Source: Acanthaster planci (lineage: Eukaryota > Echinodermata > Asteroidea > Valvatida > Acanthasteridae). From it: DNA of 24,771 nucleotides. The position numbers and the translations under genes are program-made. The stretch spans positions 513,380-538,150 of the forward strand of contig NW_019091365.1 in the NCBI RefSeq assembly GCF_001949145.1, given 5' to 3'. Below, in pieces: positions 1-12,800 of this stretch (the stretch's first letter is position 1; each line of letters opens with the position of its first letter). Under the pieces are notes generated by a model. That model did not search any database. It worked only from the letters and a program-made list of their open reading frames with translations, and was not told where the DNA came from.

Positions 1-1
1 G

Positions 2-77
2 GTGTCAGTGAACCAGCGACGGATCACTGATCATGATCCAGATCCGTATGAAAGAAACTGGCCCATAGATTTGACGT
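2..77 (+). CDS. Possible upstream Piezo exon (doubtful)
   Basis: One frame is open from base 2 to a stop at 131-133. A good donor (T|GTAAAG at 78) would end the exon in phase 1, exactly what the exon at 850 needs (T+CT = Ser). The translation (NQRRITDHDPDPYERNWPID) is charged, like the linker that should lie here, but I do not recognise it and its 5' boundary is off or at the window edge. Without similarity evidence this could be chance. Confidence 0.25.
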
Positions 78-131
78 GTAAAGATTCAGCGAGAGTAGGA
101 TTGACTTACCAAAAATGGATTGAAAGTTGGT

Positions 132-849
132 AGGATTTGCTTACAGAATTTGTCTCACGTGCATGAGGGTTCATCGTATTCTACTTGAGAAGTACAACCA
201 CCAGTAAATTCTAATTAGTTGAACCTTTTTAAACCAGGTAGATAGTCCTTACCCTTCCTTCTTCCTGAAGCATTCATTATATGTGTACTTGCTCCGTCCT
301 TTTCACGATAGTGCTAAGGGGTCTCAGGGATGCATGAAAAGCCCCATTTTTACTCGGTGAGCCTTATTGGTCTGCCCTCCCCCATTTACACCCCACCGGA
401 CCTACAGTTCAACAAAGATACTCCAACAATGAGATTCCCCTCGTAACCTGTCTGATCCTTTCAGTTGCTCCTTATTCTCAAGTTTGCCATTTTAAAATCA
501 GAAAAGGAGGCGATCCCTCCAAGTGTTTGTTTCATTGGCTCCCACTGAGCAGGAGAGAAGATTTAATTGAAGCATATTATTCATTGTGGCTTAAATTCAA
601 AGTTATGGACAGTTTGTGGCTCAAATCCCCAAAATGAATCAAAACGCTGGAGGCTGGATGCCAAATGGTCTGGCACCCTCTCCAGATAGTGTGTGTACAG
701 TAGATTCTGTGGATGTGGGGAACATGACAAGAAATGGCCACCTTGTGAATGAGGTATACGTTGATCTCCTAGTGAATCCCATGCCCGGTTGATATTTCTA
801 CTTGTGTGTTTTTTTGTGTGTGTGTCATATTTTGCTAACGTGCTAACAG
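132..849. other. Intron, no gene seen
   Basis: AT-rich sequence with stops in all frames. It ends in two close branch-point-like TGCTAAC/GTGCTAAC motifs just upstream of the acceptor at 849, and has a short GT run near 812-823. The 112-residue minus-strand ORF here has no coding look. Confidence 0.6.
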
Positions 850-897
850 CTGGAGAGACGTCTGGTGCAGCTGATGCTGAGAAGAAGAAAGGCGATG
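850..897 (+). CDS. PIEZO: Piezo exon, charged cytoplasmic linker
   Basis: A 48-nt exon between acceptor CTAACAG and donor GATG|GTAGGT. It starts with two bases of a split codon and ends with one, and reads GETSGAADAEKKKGD. The phase-1 end joins perfectly to the next exon (G+AC = Asp). The composition fits the low-complexity linker before the conserved FLNILK segment. It is short and weakly conserved, so the call rests on phase and splice sites. Confidence 0.6.
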
Positions 898-3800
898 GTA
901 GGTCGTAAGAAGGGAACAAATAAAGCTACTAAAGGCAAGCAAGATATGAGTTAGTTGGCTAGAAACTGGCTTGTCGAACCCAGTTTGCCAGCAGGAAAAA
1001 TCATGCTAGTTTTTCATTTATCGCCACTCATTTAAGAAATGTGAGGTGATATTCATGAATGAGAGACAGTCATACCGGTTGACAAGAAAGTTTTTCTTTG
1101 TAGAAAAACTTTTCCCTGTGCGTTGAAATGCATTTAGTGGAGATGGCACTATCAATTTTGCAAAGTAAGCAATAAGAACAATAAATACTGGATAAAAATC
1201 TAGTTGTAATATTCATTTAGCATTTATCTTGCTTTTATCAATACAAATTTATCTTTCTGAGTGGAAGGAACACTTAAAGTTGGAGTTACAAGTCTGTGGG
1301 AGAAGCAACTTTTAGATTGAAAGCACAAAGTTGGGAAGTTTGATATAAACAAGGCGTGCTTTTGAAGGAAAGTTAGTCTCAAATCAGATTCTGAAGCTTC
1401 ATCCAAGGAAGATTCTTGTATTAAAAGTGCATGGGGAAAAGACTGAGAGAACCAAACAGATTTTTTTCCCTTGCTCTCCAAAACAGACAAGAAAGATGGC
1501 CCATTGGACATTGAGGAAGCAGAAGATGTTCTGGCCGAGATCGAAGAGCTGGAGAAAGACGCTGAGGAAGAACAGAAAGGTATAATTGGCATGAAACTGC
1601 ACCTAACTTGCACAGAGCCTCTGGATGGAAGTAAAAATGTTAGTCATGTGAGGGCACATCACCAAAAGTAATTTATCCTTGGCTACCATAAAAGAGCCAT
1701 TTTTTTTATCTTCAAACCTCTTGTTGTCTGGGTCTTGGCCATTAAAGTTTGAATTGTGTTGAAAGTTAGTATGCCTTGAATGACAACCATGGTTTACAAA
1801 TGTGCAAAGTTTCAACTCAATTGGGCAAAGCATTTGGCAGGTACCATCATCGGTATTTCATCCCTGTTCCTGAATACGGCCATTGATGAGAACTGAAGAT
1901 GTTTGGTGGTCCAGCATAAAAATTGACATCTTGTGAGAATGACATGTCCAAACTTTACAAAAATGGCGTCGAAATGTGAACAAGCCATTGTTTTCTGATC
2001 TAGCCAAAACCTGATGCCAAAAAATGGTAATAATATCTTCACTGCCCTCCCAGATTTCTTGAAAAAAGATTGATTTTTATTAGCCATGCAGCATTCACAG
2101 GACAAATTAATGAAGTCATGACATTCTGGACAGAATTTTCATCCCAACCAACTGTCTTCTCTCGGTCTTTCAGGCGGCATCTGCACCAAGTTCCTAAACA
2201 TCCTCAAGCTCATCTGGCGCGTCCTAATGCGGGGCCTGGAGGGCTGCATCCACTTCTTTGACGAGATCTCCGAGGAGTACCGCTATGTGGCCCAGGAGCT
2301 GGACAAGCTCAGCTCCGAGGGCAAGAGGCAGCGAGCGCTCAAGGTGAGTACCAGGGTCTCAGTGACGGTGAGAAAAAAATTGAGTTGCTAATATCCATTA
2401 GTCTGGAATGGGCAATTCTGTGTTTTAAAGGGCAGAAACAGTGTTTTTATAGATGATTTTGCCGAACAGAACCATGGGTCACGACTGCAATATTACCATG
2501 GTTGCACACAGGCTGTATGCATTGCCTCTACTATCAAACATTGCCACTGAAGGATTGTGTGAGGGCTGCCCAGCTGGAACTTTGAGGCTGACGTGCATTT
2601 AGACAGTTGACCTCATGAAGTTTGTTATGCTAAACCAGATTCGTCCTACAGTAACTGTTGTATTTGTTTTGCTTGTGGCAAGGGTCGTTGCTGTGGGGTG
2701 TGATATATCCGGACGGTTTTTCTCTGAAGATGTCAACTTTTTACCCAAAACGTCCAATTGTTTTAGAGGCTTAATCATTCGGATTTAGAGATTCTCTTTG
2801 TCCCTGCCTTTTTGCAGAAAATGCTTGCTTTGCTTACTGAAAGCCCTGAAATGTCAAAGTATTCTGTTGTCATGGTTACATCCCCTCTGCTGCGTTTTTT
2901 TGGTGCATTTATTTGCTTCATCCCAAATCTCGCCACTGCTACTGGCCAAAGCAATGTGAGGGTTTCTGTCGAGAAAGGTGAGGGAGTTTGAAATGCAGAT
3001 ACTGGGCTCATTGGCTCAACTCCTAGCCTCAGCAGGACTTAATTTGTTGCATCCTGTCATTAATCAACAGAGGAAAGCAAAGGCCATCAAACCAGCCGAA
3101 GACGTTGGCGGAGAAGAGATTGAGGAAGTTACGCCCCGTGAGCCTGCCAGGTGAGCTGCTGGTCATTGGCTTTAGACCGCAGAAAAAAAAAAAAAAAACT
3201 GTGGAACGGAAAGATAGAAAATCATGGGTCAGAAAGATTTTCCCCAGGTGTGAAAGTGAATTGACGTGTGAACAGATTTCCTTTCATTTACCAAATAAAA
3301 AAATATTGTTCCATAGAAATGAAGATTTCTGGGGTTGTTCAGAATTACTGTTTCTTTGAAAACAACTGCAAAAGGGCGTTAGGCTTTTTTAAATTTTTGC
3401 AGCTATTTGTGTTCAGGACTAAGCCCTCTGTTGAAGTTCATGGCAATGCTTTGAGTTTTCTACAAGTGCATTTCATTGCTTGCTATGTAGTCCATCCTTT
3501 AATCTATCTGTGGAGAAAAATGTCAGCTTTGCAGTTGCAAATTGTGCGAGATTTTTTCCAGTTTTCATACTCTAACCGCCTGTCCAACTTTCTCTATAGC
3601 ACATTGTGAAGAGAAGTTAAATGAGAATTTCATTTGTTTCATAATGTCTCGTTTTAATTCTCGAAATGGGAACACATTTCAACTTGGGAGAACTTTTCTT
3701 GGTGTGTCTAATGAAAATTAGGCTGAACGTTGATGAAATTGAAATGCTTCAAATCAGGAAGACTAATACTATTTTTGGAAGCCAGTGCATGCACTAGATG

Positions 3801-6800
3801 TAATTTGCTTCATTTTTAATGATAGAGTAAACACTACCGATTGATGTTTATAATTTACATGTATTTGCATGCGCAAAAAACTTAACCGCCGATTTTACAA
3901 ACTACAAACAGCAGTGTAACATTTCAGCTGACTGTGCACCCAGCGCCGAGAACAGAAACATGTCACAAGATTGATGTTAACCCCTTCTCGGCGGTAATTT
4001 CTTTCCGAAAGCTGACTCCAAGAATTCCAGCCTCGGTTGGCCACGAAGGCCACCTGCCAAACCGCAAATTCTCGGTTTGTGACCCAGCGTGCTCTTTGAA
4101 TTACACGGTGAAAAGGCTGATTGTTCGGTGGCATGCGGCTCTACTCAAGCTTCCACATTCCCGTTGCCTCTTTTCAAAGTGGGGACTAATAGAATAATAG
4201 CTGAAAAGCGGGCTGAGGATCTCAATTTTTACAGCTTGTCTTAACGTGTCCCGGCCCGAAGGGGTTAAACAGTCGCTACCTCAGGCTTTGTTTGTCTGTC
4301 GCCAACAAGCATCTCAAATTTTCCACAGCAAATTTTCCACGGCAAATTTTCAAATAAGTCCAACTGATATATTAGTACAAAACACGAATGTCTGCAGTAG
4401 CCAAAATTTCTCATTTCAAGTGCCTGTACAATTTTGGTCTTTCCAAGATGCTAAAATCTTGTTCAAAATACTAGTGACTAACTCTGTGTTATGATACACC
4501 TTTGCTTCTCCCGTTTGCTCCGCCCACCCTCCCTCTACCCCATCCATTCTTACCTCCCCTGTGCTTGCATGGCCTGATTTTCGTACCTGGCTTTTGTGTG
4601 TTCTGACACCCCTCCTTGTGATGGATGGGATGGGTGGTCGCTGTTGTTGACGATGGGCGTGGCTTTAGAGTCTCCATCAAGGTGGAGGATGCAGACGGAG
4701 GTGCTGGTGATGTAGAGGGTCTAAGGTTGGTTACCAGTGGCATGGGTACCAGTGGAAGTCTATTAGCTTACACAAAGTGGATCAGTGTTCCTGTGCACTG
4801 TTTTGGCTAGCCTTGGAATTGAAAATTGATCTTTCTCCAGGAAAGAGGAAAAATAAAGGTGTCCTTTGTATGGTTGGAGTTTCATACCCTTTGGCAAAAG
4901 GTTTTTAAACGGGAAGTAATTTTAGAGAAATATTTCAATGTGAGCAGAATTGCTTGGAGATTTTTGAGTGAGCTTTTTGTAATGTAATGGACTTCCCTTA
5001 CCAAGTCAGTGAGAGTGTTTTAGCACTGCCTGGTTGGAAAATCAGCGTTGTGTGCATATTCATCAAATACATCAGTATTCATTAGTGACAAAGTCATTAG
5101 CATGTGAAAGAGCTTCAGGTAAGTGCTGTATGCATGATGCCAGACAACAGATGTTGATGATGCGCTCGCTTGTAGTAGACACGCGGCACCTTGTCCGTTC
5201 TTCTTGATGTTGTCACAGGAACAGTGTTAATAGTTCCTCTTTGAAAGTCGCATGAGTCATTTCAAAGTTACAATCCGCATGTATGTTTTTTTATCAATAC
5301 TTGCTCTCTTTGGGAAATTCTGGAGAAATATACCTGATCCTTGTTGTTTTTGTTGTTTCCTTATGCAAGTGTCGTTGACTGCATTTTTGCAATCTTTTTG
5401 ATTTGCTAATGTTCAGCAACCCTCCCTACTAAAATTCTCATCATTTGTATGTCTACATCCAGTAGTGTTATGAGTACCTTTGCTGTCTCGATATTAACAA
5501 CATGCTAGTTTATGAGTTGATGAATGGATAAATATTGAGTTATGTAAAGCATTTAACCCCTTCACGCCGGGATTCTTTTGACCATGACTGCTGGGCTGCG
5601 GTATGCCCAGTACGCAAAGCTCTGTCCAGCAGCAGGCCCACATTGAACCTGCAGCTGCATGGTGAATAGACTGTATGTGTGGTAGGCACTAATCCTCACA
5701 CAGAGCCACGGCTGTGGACTGCTCCCGGTATGAAGGGGTTAAGCCAGGCTGAATTCATTCAATGTATTTTATTGTGAGTTGCATGTATATTGGTCACTGT
5801 TCAGCATCTACATCCAAAGATTAATCTGGTTTAGATTCTACATGTACAGCTAGGGAGAAAGAGCAACAAACCAACAGATGTCTGCACTTATTGACAATGG
5901 ACCAGCCAAGATAGCATTTTAGTTGAACATTCTAGCAAGTTCGTGTCTTTCAAATTTGAGTTATTTTCCAGCGCTGTCCACATTGCCACCTTCAGTAGTT
6001 TCATGACTTGAGATTGTTCTAAAATTTAAAAACATGTTCAATTCTCAGCAGGTCTTGTGGTTACCAAATTTCAATTTGATAATAAAATTCTTGGACAATG
6101 AACTTGCTGTTCCAACCAATTCACAATTTCACTGTATCTTGGGGAAATAGACTTATCCATATGAATTTAATACTGTGTGTACACATCCTAGTTTTGTCAT
6201 GCTGTGTATTACCACGGTCCAATCATATCCTTCACTCCCATAGTCAAGGTGATGAGACAGATGCAGTCGCCAAGGCGGAGACAGCCTCCACCGCCGAGAC
6301 GACCTCCAGCGAGAAGTTTGTGCGCACCATGCCCCGGCCGATCCGCTTCATTTTCTCCCTACTCTATGCCGTCGTCTCCCAGTCCCAGCTGGTCTGCTAC
6401 TTCCTCATCATCCTCAACCTGCTCCTCTCGGCCAACCTCCTCTCGCTGCCACTGCCCATCCTGGTCTTCACCTGGGCCATGCTGTCGGTGCCCCGCCCGA
6501 CCAAGCGGTTCTGGATCACCGTCATTACCTACACCGAGGTGGGTTTGGAGACAGCAACTCCACATGTCACTGCCGTTTCTTAGAAAATGGCCATCCCCCC
6601 TATTCCTAATTTGGAAGGGCTCTGTTATCGCTAAAACACTCCTACATTTACATATGCATTTCCCAACTTCGTGAAAATGTGACAAAGTGCACACCCTACC
6701 GATAGAAAAAGAGAGACTATAACCCATTGTTTAGTTGCAATTTGTGTTACAAAGAAATCTCTTCTTATGCCAGTTATTTTTCAGTGATGATAATTGACAA

Positions 6801-9800
6801 TTTTTTTTTTAGTTTTTATATTGTCTGAGAATGCTCCATAATTTGCTCTCAAAATGCAGTAAATTTGATCGAAACTTTCTACAGAAGTTTCTTAAAATGC
6901 TGAGAGAGCCACATGCAGATGTCACATTGTCATAATCTTGAACAATGAGATAACTAGTTTTCAACGGAATGAGCACATTTTTGTCTCATCTTCCCCCTGC
7001 TGTGACACACCAGTTGGTGGTGATCTTGAAGTACTTCTTCCAGTTCTACTTCTACCCATGGAACACTGACGACGAGATTACCCTGAACGCCAGCAATCCC
7101 CTGTGGTGGCCGGTCATCCTAGGCATCAACCACAAGGATGCCTACGCCGTGCTGGATCTCTGCATCTTGTTGGCCGCATTCTTCCACCGATCTATCTTGA
7201 GGGTAGGTAACAAGAAGCCCGTTCCCAGATCGGTAGCGGATTGGTCTTACAATCTTAAACTCTCTAGCCACGTTTTCTTAAGTCTGTCATTCAATTATTT
7301 GATCCAGGGTTAGCTGCAGACCTTTCACGAGCCAGATTCTACATATTCTTAATGTCCACAGAGACACGGCCTTTGGCAAGAGAGCCAAGTGGTGCCCAAC
7401 CTGGAAGATCCAGACGGCCAGGAACAACTTGCCATCACCAGCGGAGATGCCTCAGCGGACGATGCTGACTCCAAGAAGAAGAGGAAGAAAAAGAAGAAGA
7501 AGAGCAAAGCTGACAAGGAAGCTGGTAAGATGGAGGAGCCAGGATTGTCAGCCACGGTCTTTACAAGCAACCCAATAGTAGTTTGACGCAATGATCATTT
7601 ACTTTGTCTTGAGCTTATAACCAGTCATGTGTTTGTAATGAGAACAACTGTTGAAGGTTTCTTGGCATTCCTTTGTCATAGTTGTTATGAAAGTCCTTGT
7701 GAACGGATATGAAAAATACTTCTAACACGTTAAGATTTGGACTCCAGTGGTGGATTTTGCCCGTCACTGATGTTCAGCAGGCTTCGTGTGCTACATGCTC
7801 ATACTTTCTCTTGGCCTGATGTAGCCCTGCGCATAAATTTGCTAGGCAGCAGGGTTTTTTTTCCAAATCTCAGCTTTCCTTTGCGCTCCATTTACTGTGG
7901 AAACCAAATGCATATTCTTTGAATCATGGCCTCGCACTACGTCAGTAGATATAGCAGAGATGGCAGCGGCCTTGGGCCTAAGGGGCTCAGTGGTGGGGGG
8001 GAGGGGGCCGAATGCCGAACAGTCTGCCTGAAACGGAGACTTCCAGAGCCCACATTTCCTGCTGGCTTAACCCAGTGAGATTGGGCTGAGATTCTGAGGC
8101 TGATGTTGCCTGCAAAGTCGGACGAACGTTTCCTGTTCTGATCACAGAGAAGTCTGAGACTGCGACCGAGGAGGTCAAGGAACCACCCGGGGAGGAGGCA
8201 GCAACTGCAGAGGGCGGAGGAGACGAGGCGAAGGGGGAAACTGACGCCGAGGAGAGCAGCGAAGAGGAAGAGGAGAAACACAAGACGTGAGAATCAAATT
8301 CTCAATAGACCTATCGGGCGGATGGGCTTGTTGCCGTGGACTTCTTACAGTGTCAAGGAATGAAAGCAGTTGAAATATACGCTAAGTCCCCCGGATAAAC
8401 CGAAGAATATGAGAGAATTGTATTGAATTCAGGTTCATGAAGTAGTGTTGAGCTATCACTCACACAGTAGACTTATACCGGTGTGCAGCGCGTACAGCTT
8501 CAGTCCTTTCTATATTTCAGGAGCATCTTCACTCCCTTTGTCAGCTTCTTTCACAATATGCTGGACCCGACCTACACGGTGGTGACTGACGTGTACGTTC
8601 CCATGCTCCTCTGCGATGTCTTCAATTTCATCCTTTTCGCCATTTTCTCTTATTCGTTTGGAGTAAGTACTGGACATCAAAGATCCTCCCCCCCTCCCCA
8701 AAGTCAATGTCACAGCAGAGTCGGGCAAGCAATTTGGGATTTTAAAATTTCCTTTTCTATAAATGGAAAAATCTAGCAACTCTCAAAAATCTTTATTATG
8801 TTCTATATCTCTGTAAATAATGTAGCCAAGATTTGTGTATATATTACAGTGATTAAAAGTCAATTTAAGGTAATTTTGAGGAAATGATTCTTACAGTTGT
8901 GTGGGGACTGACAAACTAGTGCTTAAATCTTGTACCAAGTTGGGTCTCAAGCATGGTCGTTTGGTTTGAAAGTTGAGGAAGATAGCACTTGTCATAAAGG
9001 GGAGTCGGGTTGGTGTAATGGCTTTTTCCTCGCATTTGAATCCCACCTAGGTCAGCATGTGGATTGGGCTTTCAGTCCCTGCTTGATTCTGTGGGTTTTC
9101 CCTGGAATATTTATCTGGGGTTTTCTTCCCACCTCTAAAACTGATCATCTCTTCATTGTCTTCTTAATAGTCCTTTCATCCTGTAATTGGCACCAAGTGC
9201 GGTTTGATGAACAGAAAAAAAGGAACATACCACCGGAATTGTTGCATGGTTTAAGACATTGTGTTCATTCAGTTTTGTAGTCTAGGACCCTAATAAGCGC
9301 TTCACAAGTACTGACAAGTACATCACAGATACCAGAACCTCAGTCAAAGCCACAATTTTTCATAGCAAGCTTTATAGAGATATCTCTTTGTTACTGAAGC
9401 ACCTGTGAAGTACTTGTGTAGTACTTGACAGCAACACTGTATGGATTGCATCAATCAGTGGGCGTGATTCCTTTGTTTTTTTGGTTTCCAGGAGGAGCAG
9501 TCCCAGAGCGACGTGGCAGAGCTCATCACCAGCAACTCCATCCCCCTGTTCTTCGTCCTCTTTCTCCTGCTGCAGTTCATCCTGATGGTCATCGACCGCG
9601 CCATCTACCTGCGCAAGGCCGTCGTGGCCAAGTTCATCTTCCTCATCCTGGTCATCGTCGGCGTGCACGTCTGGATGTTCTTCCTGCTGCCCAAGATCAA
9701 CAACAGGTGCAGCTCCACGTTTTTTGTTTTTCTTTGTCTGAATTCCAACTGCCTTTGGGGGTTTCGTGCTAATGAGTGAGCATGCATGAGAAAAGCTGCA

Positions 9801-12800
9801 GTGTCAATGTTACATTGGTTCATACACAAAAAAGTCCTGCATTTTTGGTAGATTTTTCTGGGCTAAATTTTCTCTTTCCTTGCGGATTGTTTATGTGCAC
9901 AGCAATGAGTAGGTATCAATTCCTTTCTCAGAAATGTCTTCAGCAAGCAAATCCTGGGTGCACTGAACTATGTCTTCCCTGGATGACATCACAGCAACAG
10001 TGCCCTCAGTTGTCCCGGAAAGCGTGGATAATTTTCAGTGTATAAAAAAAGTGCACTTTTCCAATGCATTTAACCAAATAGGAGTGTAAAAGCGTATTCA
10101 TACATTGAAGAAGAGAAGAAAGTGGCAGAAAATCTGTGTCTAAGAAAAACGCATTACAGCTACTCTTGAAGATATCGAGTTTTTCTCATGAAGAAGCTTG
10201 AAGTGCAGTGAGTCACCCCTGTGTGTATTTGACTGGTGTTGCACAGGCGATTCACGGAGAACGTGCCAGCCCAGATATGGTACTTTGTCAAATGCGTCTA
10301 CTTTGGCCTGTCGGCCTATCAGATTCGTTGCGGCTACCCAACCCGAATCTTAGGCAACTGCTTGTGTAAACGCTACAACTACCTGAACCTGTTCCTGTTC
10401 TACGGGTGAGTGCATCTTTGATCAAAATAAAAACACTTCTGAAATGAAAAGTAATGAGAACTGGAAGTCATCAGATACAAGCAATATAGGTAGCGAATTC
10501 CTGCGTGCCACGTTAGAAATTGTAGACTTTCCTGAATGGTGGAGACGTGTAACCTGAAGTTACAGCAAAAACTTGGCAGTTTCACCAGTTTGGTATGACA
10601 TGAAAGGTACGCCTATGTGGAATAGTCAACCGTTCAAAACATTTGATCTCTCATGGAGTGGATCATTCGGTGGCGCAGTGCAGTGAAAACAAAACGCATA
10701 AGCGGCTGAAGTTTTGCTGAAGGATAAATTGTTGCTTTGCACTGGCCAAAAAATGGTAAAAGTGGGAAGTTATTGCGATGATAGTTACATGTTGTGTCAA
10801 GAAAAACTGCTGCCAAGGATTGATTGGCTGACTGAAAATTTGCCATACAATAGAATGTTCAATCAAACTTCAGGTCAAATACTCATTTATGCGATCTTAC
10901 TTGGGCCTAATGTGAGGGTAGCAACAGGTTGGCAAATCAACCAATCCAAGAAAAAGCCCAAGAATTGTATTAAACATGAAGGTAGTTATCGTACACACTC
11001 TTATGTAGCCTCTTTATCTCTCTGGTCGAGCCAGCTACCAAGCCATCCCATTTCTGAAGGAGATCCGGATGCTGATGGATTGGATGTTCACCAACACCAC
11101 CCTGTCGCTCACCCACTGGGTGGAGGTAGAGGATGTCTACTCCAGTGTCTACACCACCAAGTGCTGGAGAAACGCTGAGAAAGTACATGGTTTTTTTCTC
11201 CATAAACTCTGCCTGCTAAATATTCAGTTCTAGTTGGTCACTGATAGCATTGATTGACACAAACTGGTACTTGTGTGCGCGCCTCATGCCTACAATTGAC
11301 AGTTTCCTGTGTTAAACACCACCATTTATCACAAGTATACGGTTGGAGTGACTTCTAGAACTCTTCTTCCCTGAATTTGCATGCTCGTGTATTTTATATC
11401 AAAACAAGAATCTTTTAAGCACAAGTCAGCTTGCAAAATGCACACACGTACCTCCGTGTGAATTTTTGGGTGGCAAATTTGACGTACCAAGGGTTGAGAA
11501 AAAAAAGAAAGTTTGGAATACAGTCCGTATGGTGAAAAGAGCATTGCTAATAGCTGATCTGCTTTCAAAGTGTACAGACTGGCCCTCTGCTTCTGTGCTG
11601 CTCATCGGCTTAAGTTGTTTTCTACATTACATCTCCTTTTCATAAAGCAGAAGGTCTTAGGACTTGAAGTTGATGTGTTAAAACCCTGGAGTAGCTAACA
11701 AGTCTTAACACTTAAAAGTTGCTCGAGTAGTAATCAATAGGTTTCAAGCTTACTCTCCAAATTTAAAACAAGACAATTTGATTCCACTCTCGTCACATTA
11801 TAAATTGATCACTCGCGAGTAAAGCGTGAACACTCTTTCCTCCATCTCCCTGTAGAATTATCCAGTTGATCGTGGCCGCTTGAAGAGTAAATTGGTCAAG
11901 TATGGTGCCGGTGGCATCCAGTTGCTGCTTCTCATCATCATCGTCTGGTTCCCTCTGCTCTTGATCTCGCTGTCCAACACCTCCAGCATCGCCAACCCAC
12001 CCTCAGAGATTGATATTAGCATCAGCATCAGTGGATATAGTGTAAGTCACTGTCATCGCCTCTGTCATTGTCATTGGCTGGTTTTGTCTTCCCCTGATAT
12101 CTCTTGGGTGACATGAGATCCTTCTTCATCCAAGCCTGCCCCGAGGGATCGATGGCAGCATCAGTGGGTGTGAGCAAGTCATAGTCATTGTCACTGGCAT
12201 CGTTTGGTTTCGTCAGCTTTTGATTTCCCTTGTCTGACATCTCCCTCACCCTAGGCGACTTTCAGGGATCACTTTCACCATCAGTAACCATGGGGCATGT
12301 CATTGTCACTGTCATTGTCTGTTTTTTTTCGCTCCTGATCTTGCTTGTCTGACGAGTCAAGCTTCCTTACCCCTAACCCACTCTCAGGGATCAACTTCAG
12401 CATCAGTGTATAATATGGCAAGTCATCGTCACTGTCACCGTCACTATCACTGGCAAGTTCCTGTCCTGATGTGATTTTCTTACTCCTCATTTGATTCAAC
12501 CCTCTACAATGTTTTCTTCTTTTAGCCATTGTTTGAAACCACCGCTCGGGATACCGCTCTGAGAACCATCACTCAGAAAGAATACAATGACCTGCTTGAC
12601 CGCTTCAGTGGTGATCTGGTAAGAAACAACACGCACCTGATTCCTGTTTCATGTAAATTGGTCTGAACAAGAGCTCAAACCTAGACCAACTCAACTGCTG
12701 TTCTAGTGTACCGTCAGCTAAGTTATCCAGTCTTGAAATTTCTTTCTTGGGCTCCCGCGCATCCAAAATGATGCTACCATTGAAGTTATAGTTACTTTGA

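Larger units (their letters stand above)
3151..4668 (+). other. Long intron with a MITE and a short tandem repeat
   Basis: About 1.5 kb. It contains an A tract at 3183-3198, a TTAA-bounded inverted-repeat element (3977-4268) and a 14-bp tandem repeat (4315-4351). The ORF with a Phe-rich translation at 3268-3609 has no splice frame to Piezo. Confidence 0.65.

Noticed and set aside
581-919. 112-codon ORF on the minus strand
   Set aside because: It overlaps the Piezo exon at 850-897 on the other strand, has no recognisable domain, and has the composition of intron sequence.
6204-6674. 156-codon + strand ORF rich in Arg, Pro and Ser
   Set aside because: Frame-shifted shadow of the GC-rich Piezo exon at 6244-6538; the other frame carries the conserved transmembrane sequence.
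7936-8283. Two long minus-strand ORFs rich in Ser, Leu and Pro
   Set aside because: They are antisense to the acidic Piezo exon; repetitive GAG/GAA codons leave the opposite strand free of stops.
11880-12116. Read-through of the outer-helix exon into its intron as the real gene end
   Set aside because: The next exons continue the cap in phase with a consensus GTAAGT donor at 12042; read-through would only add 25 unrelated codons before a stop.
12028-12529. Asp/Ser-rich minus-strand ORFs that look like an acidic repeat protein
   Set aside because: They are antisense readings of the GTCATTGTCACTG part of the tandem intron array; the repetition comes from DNA duplication, not a protein gene.
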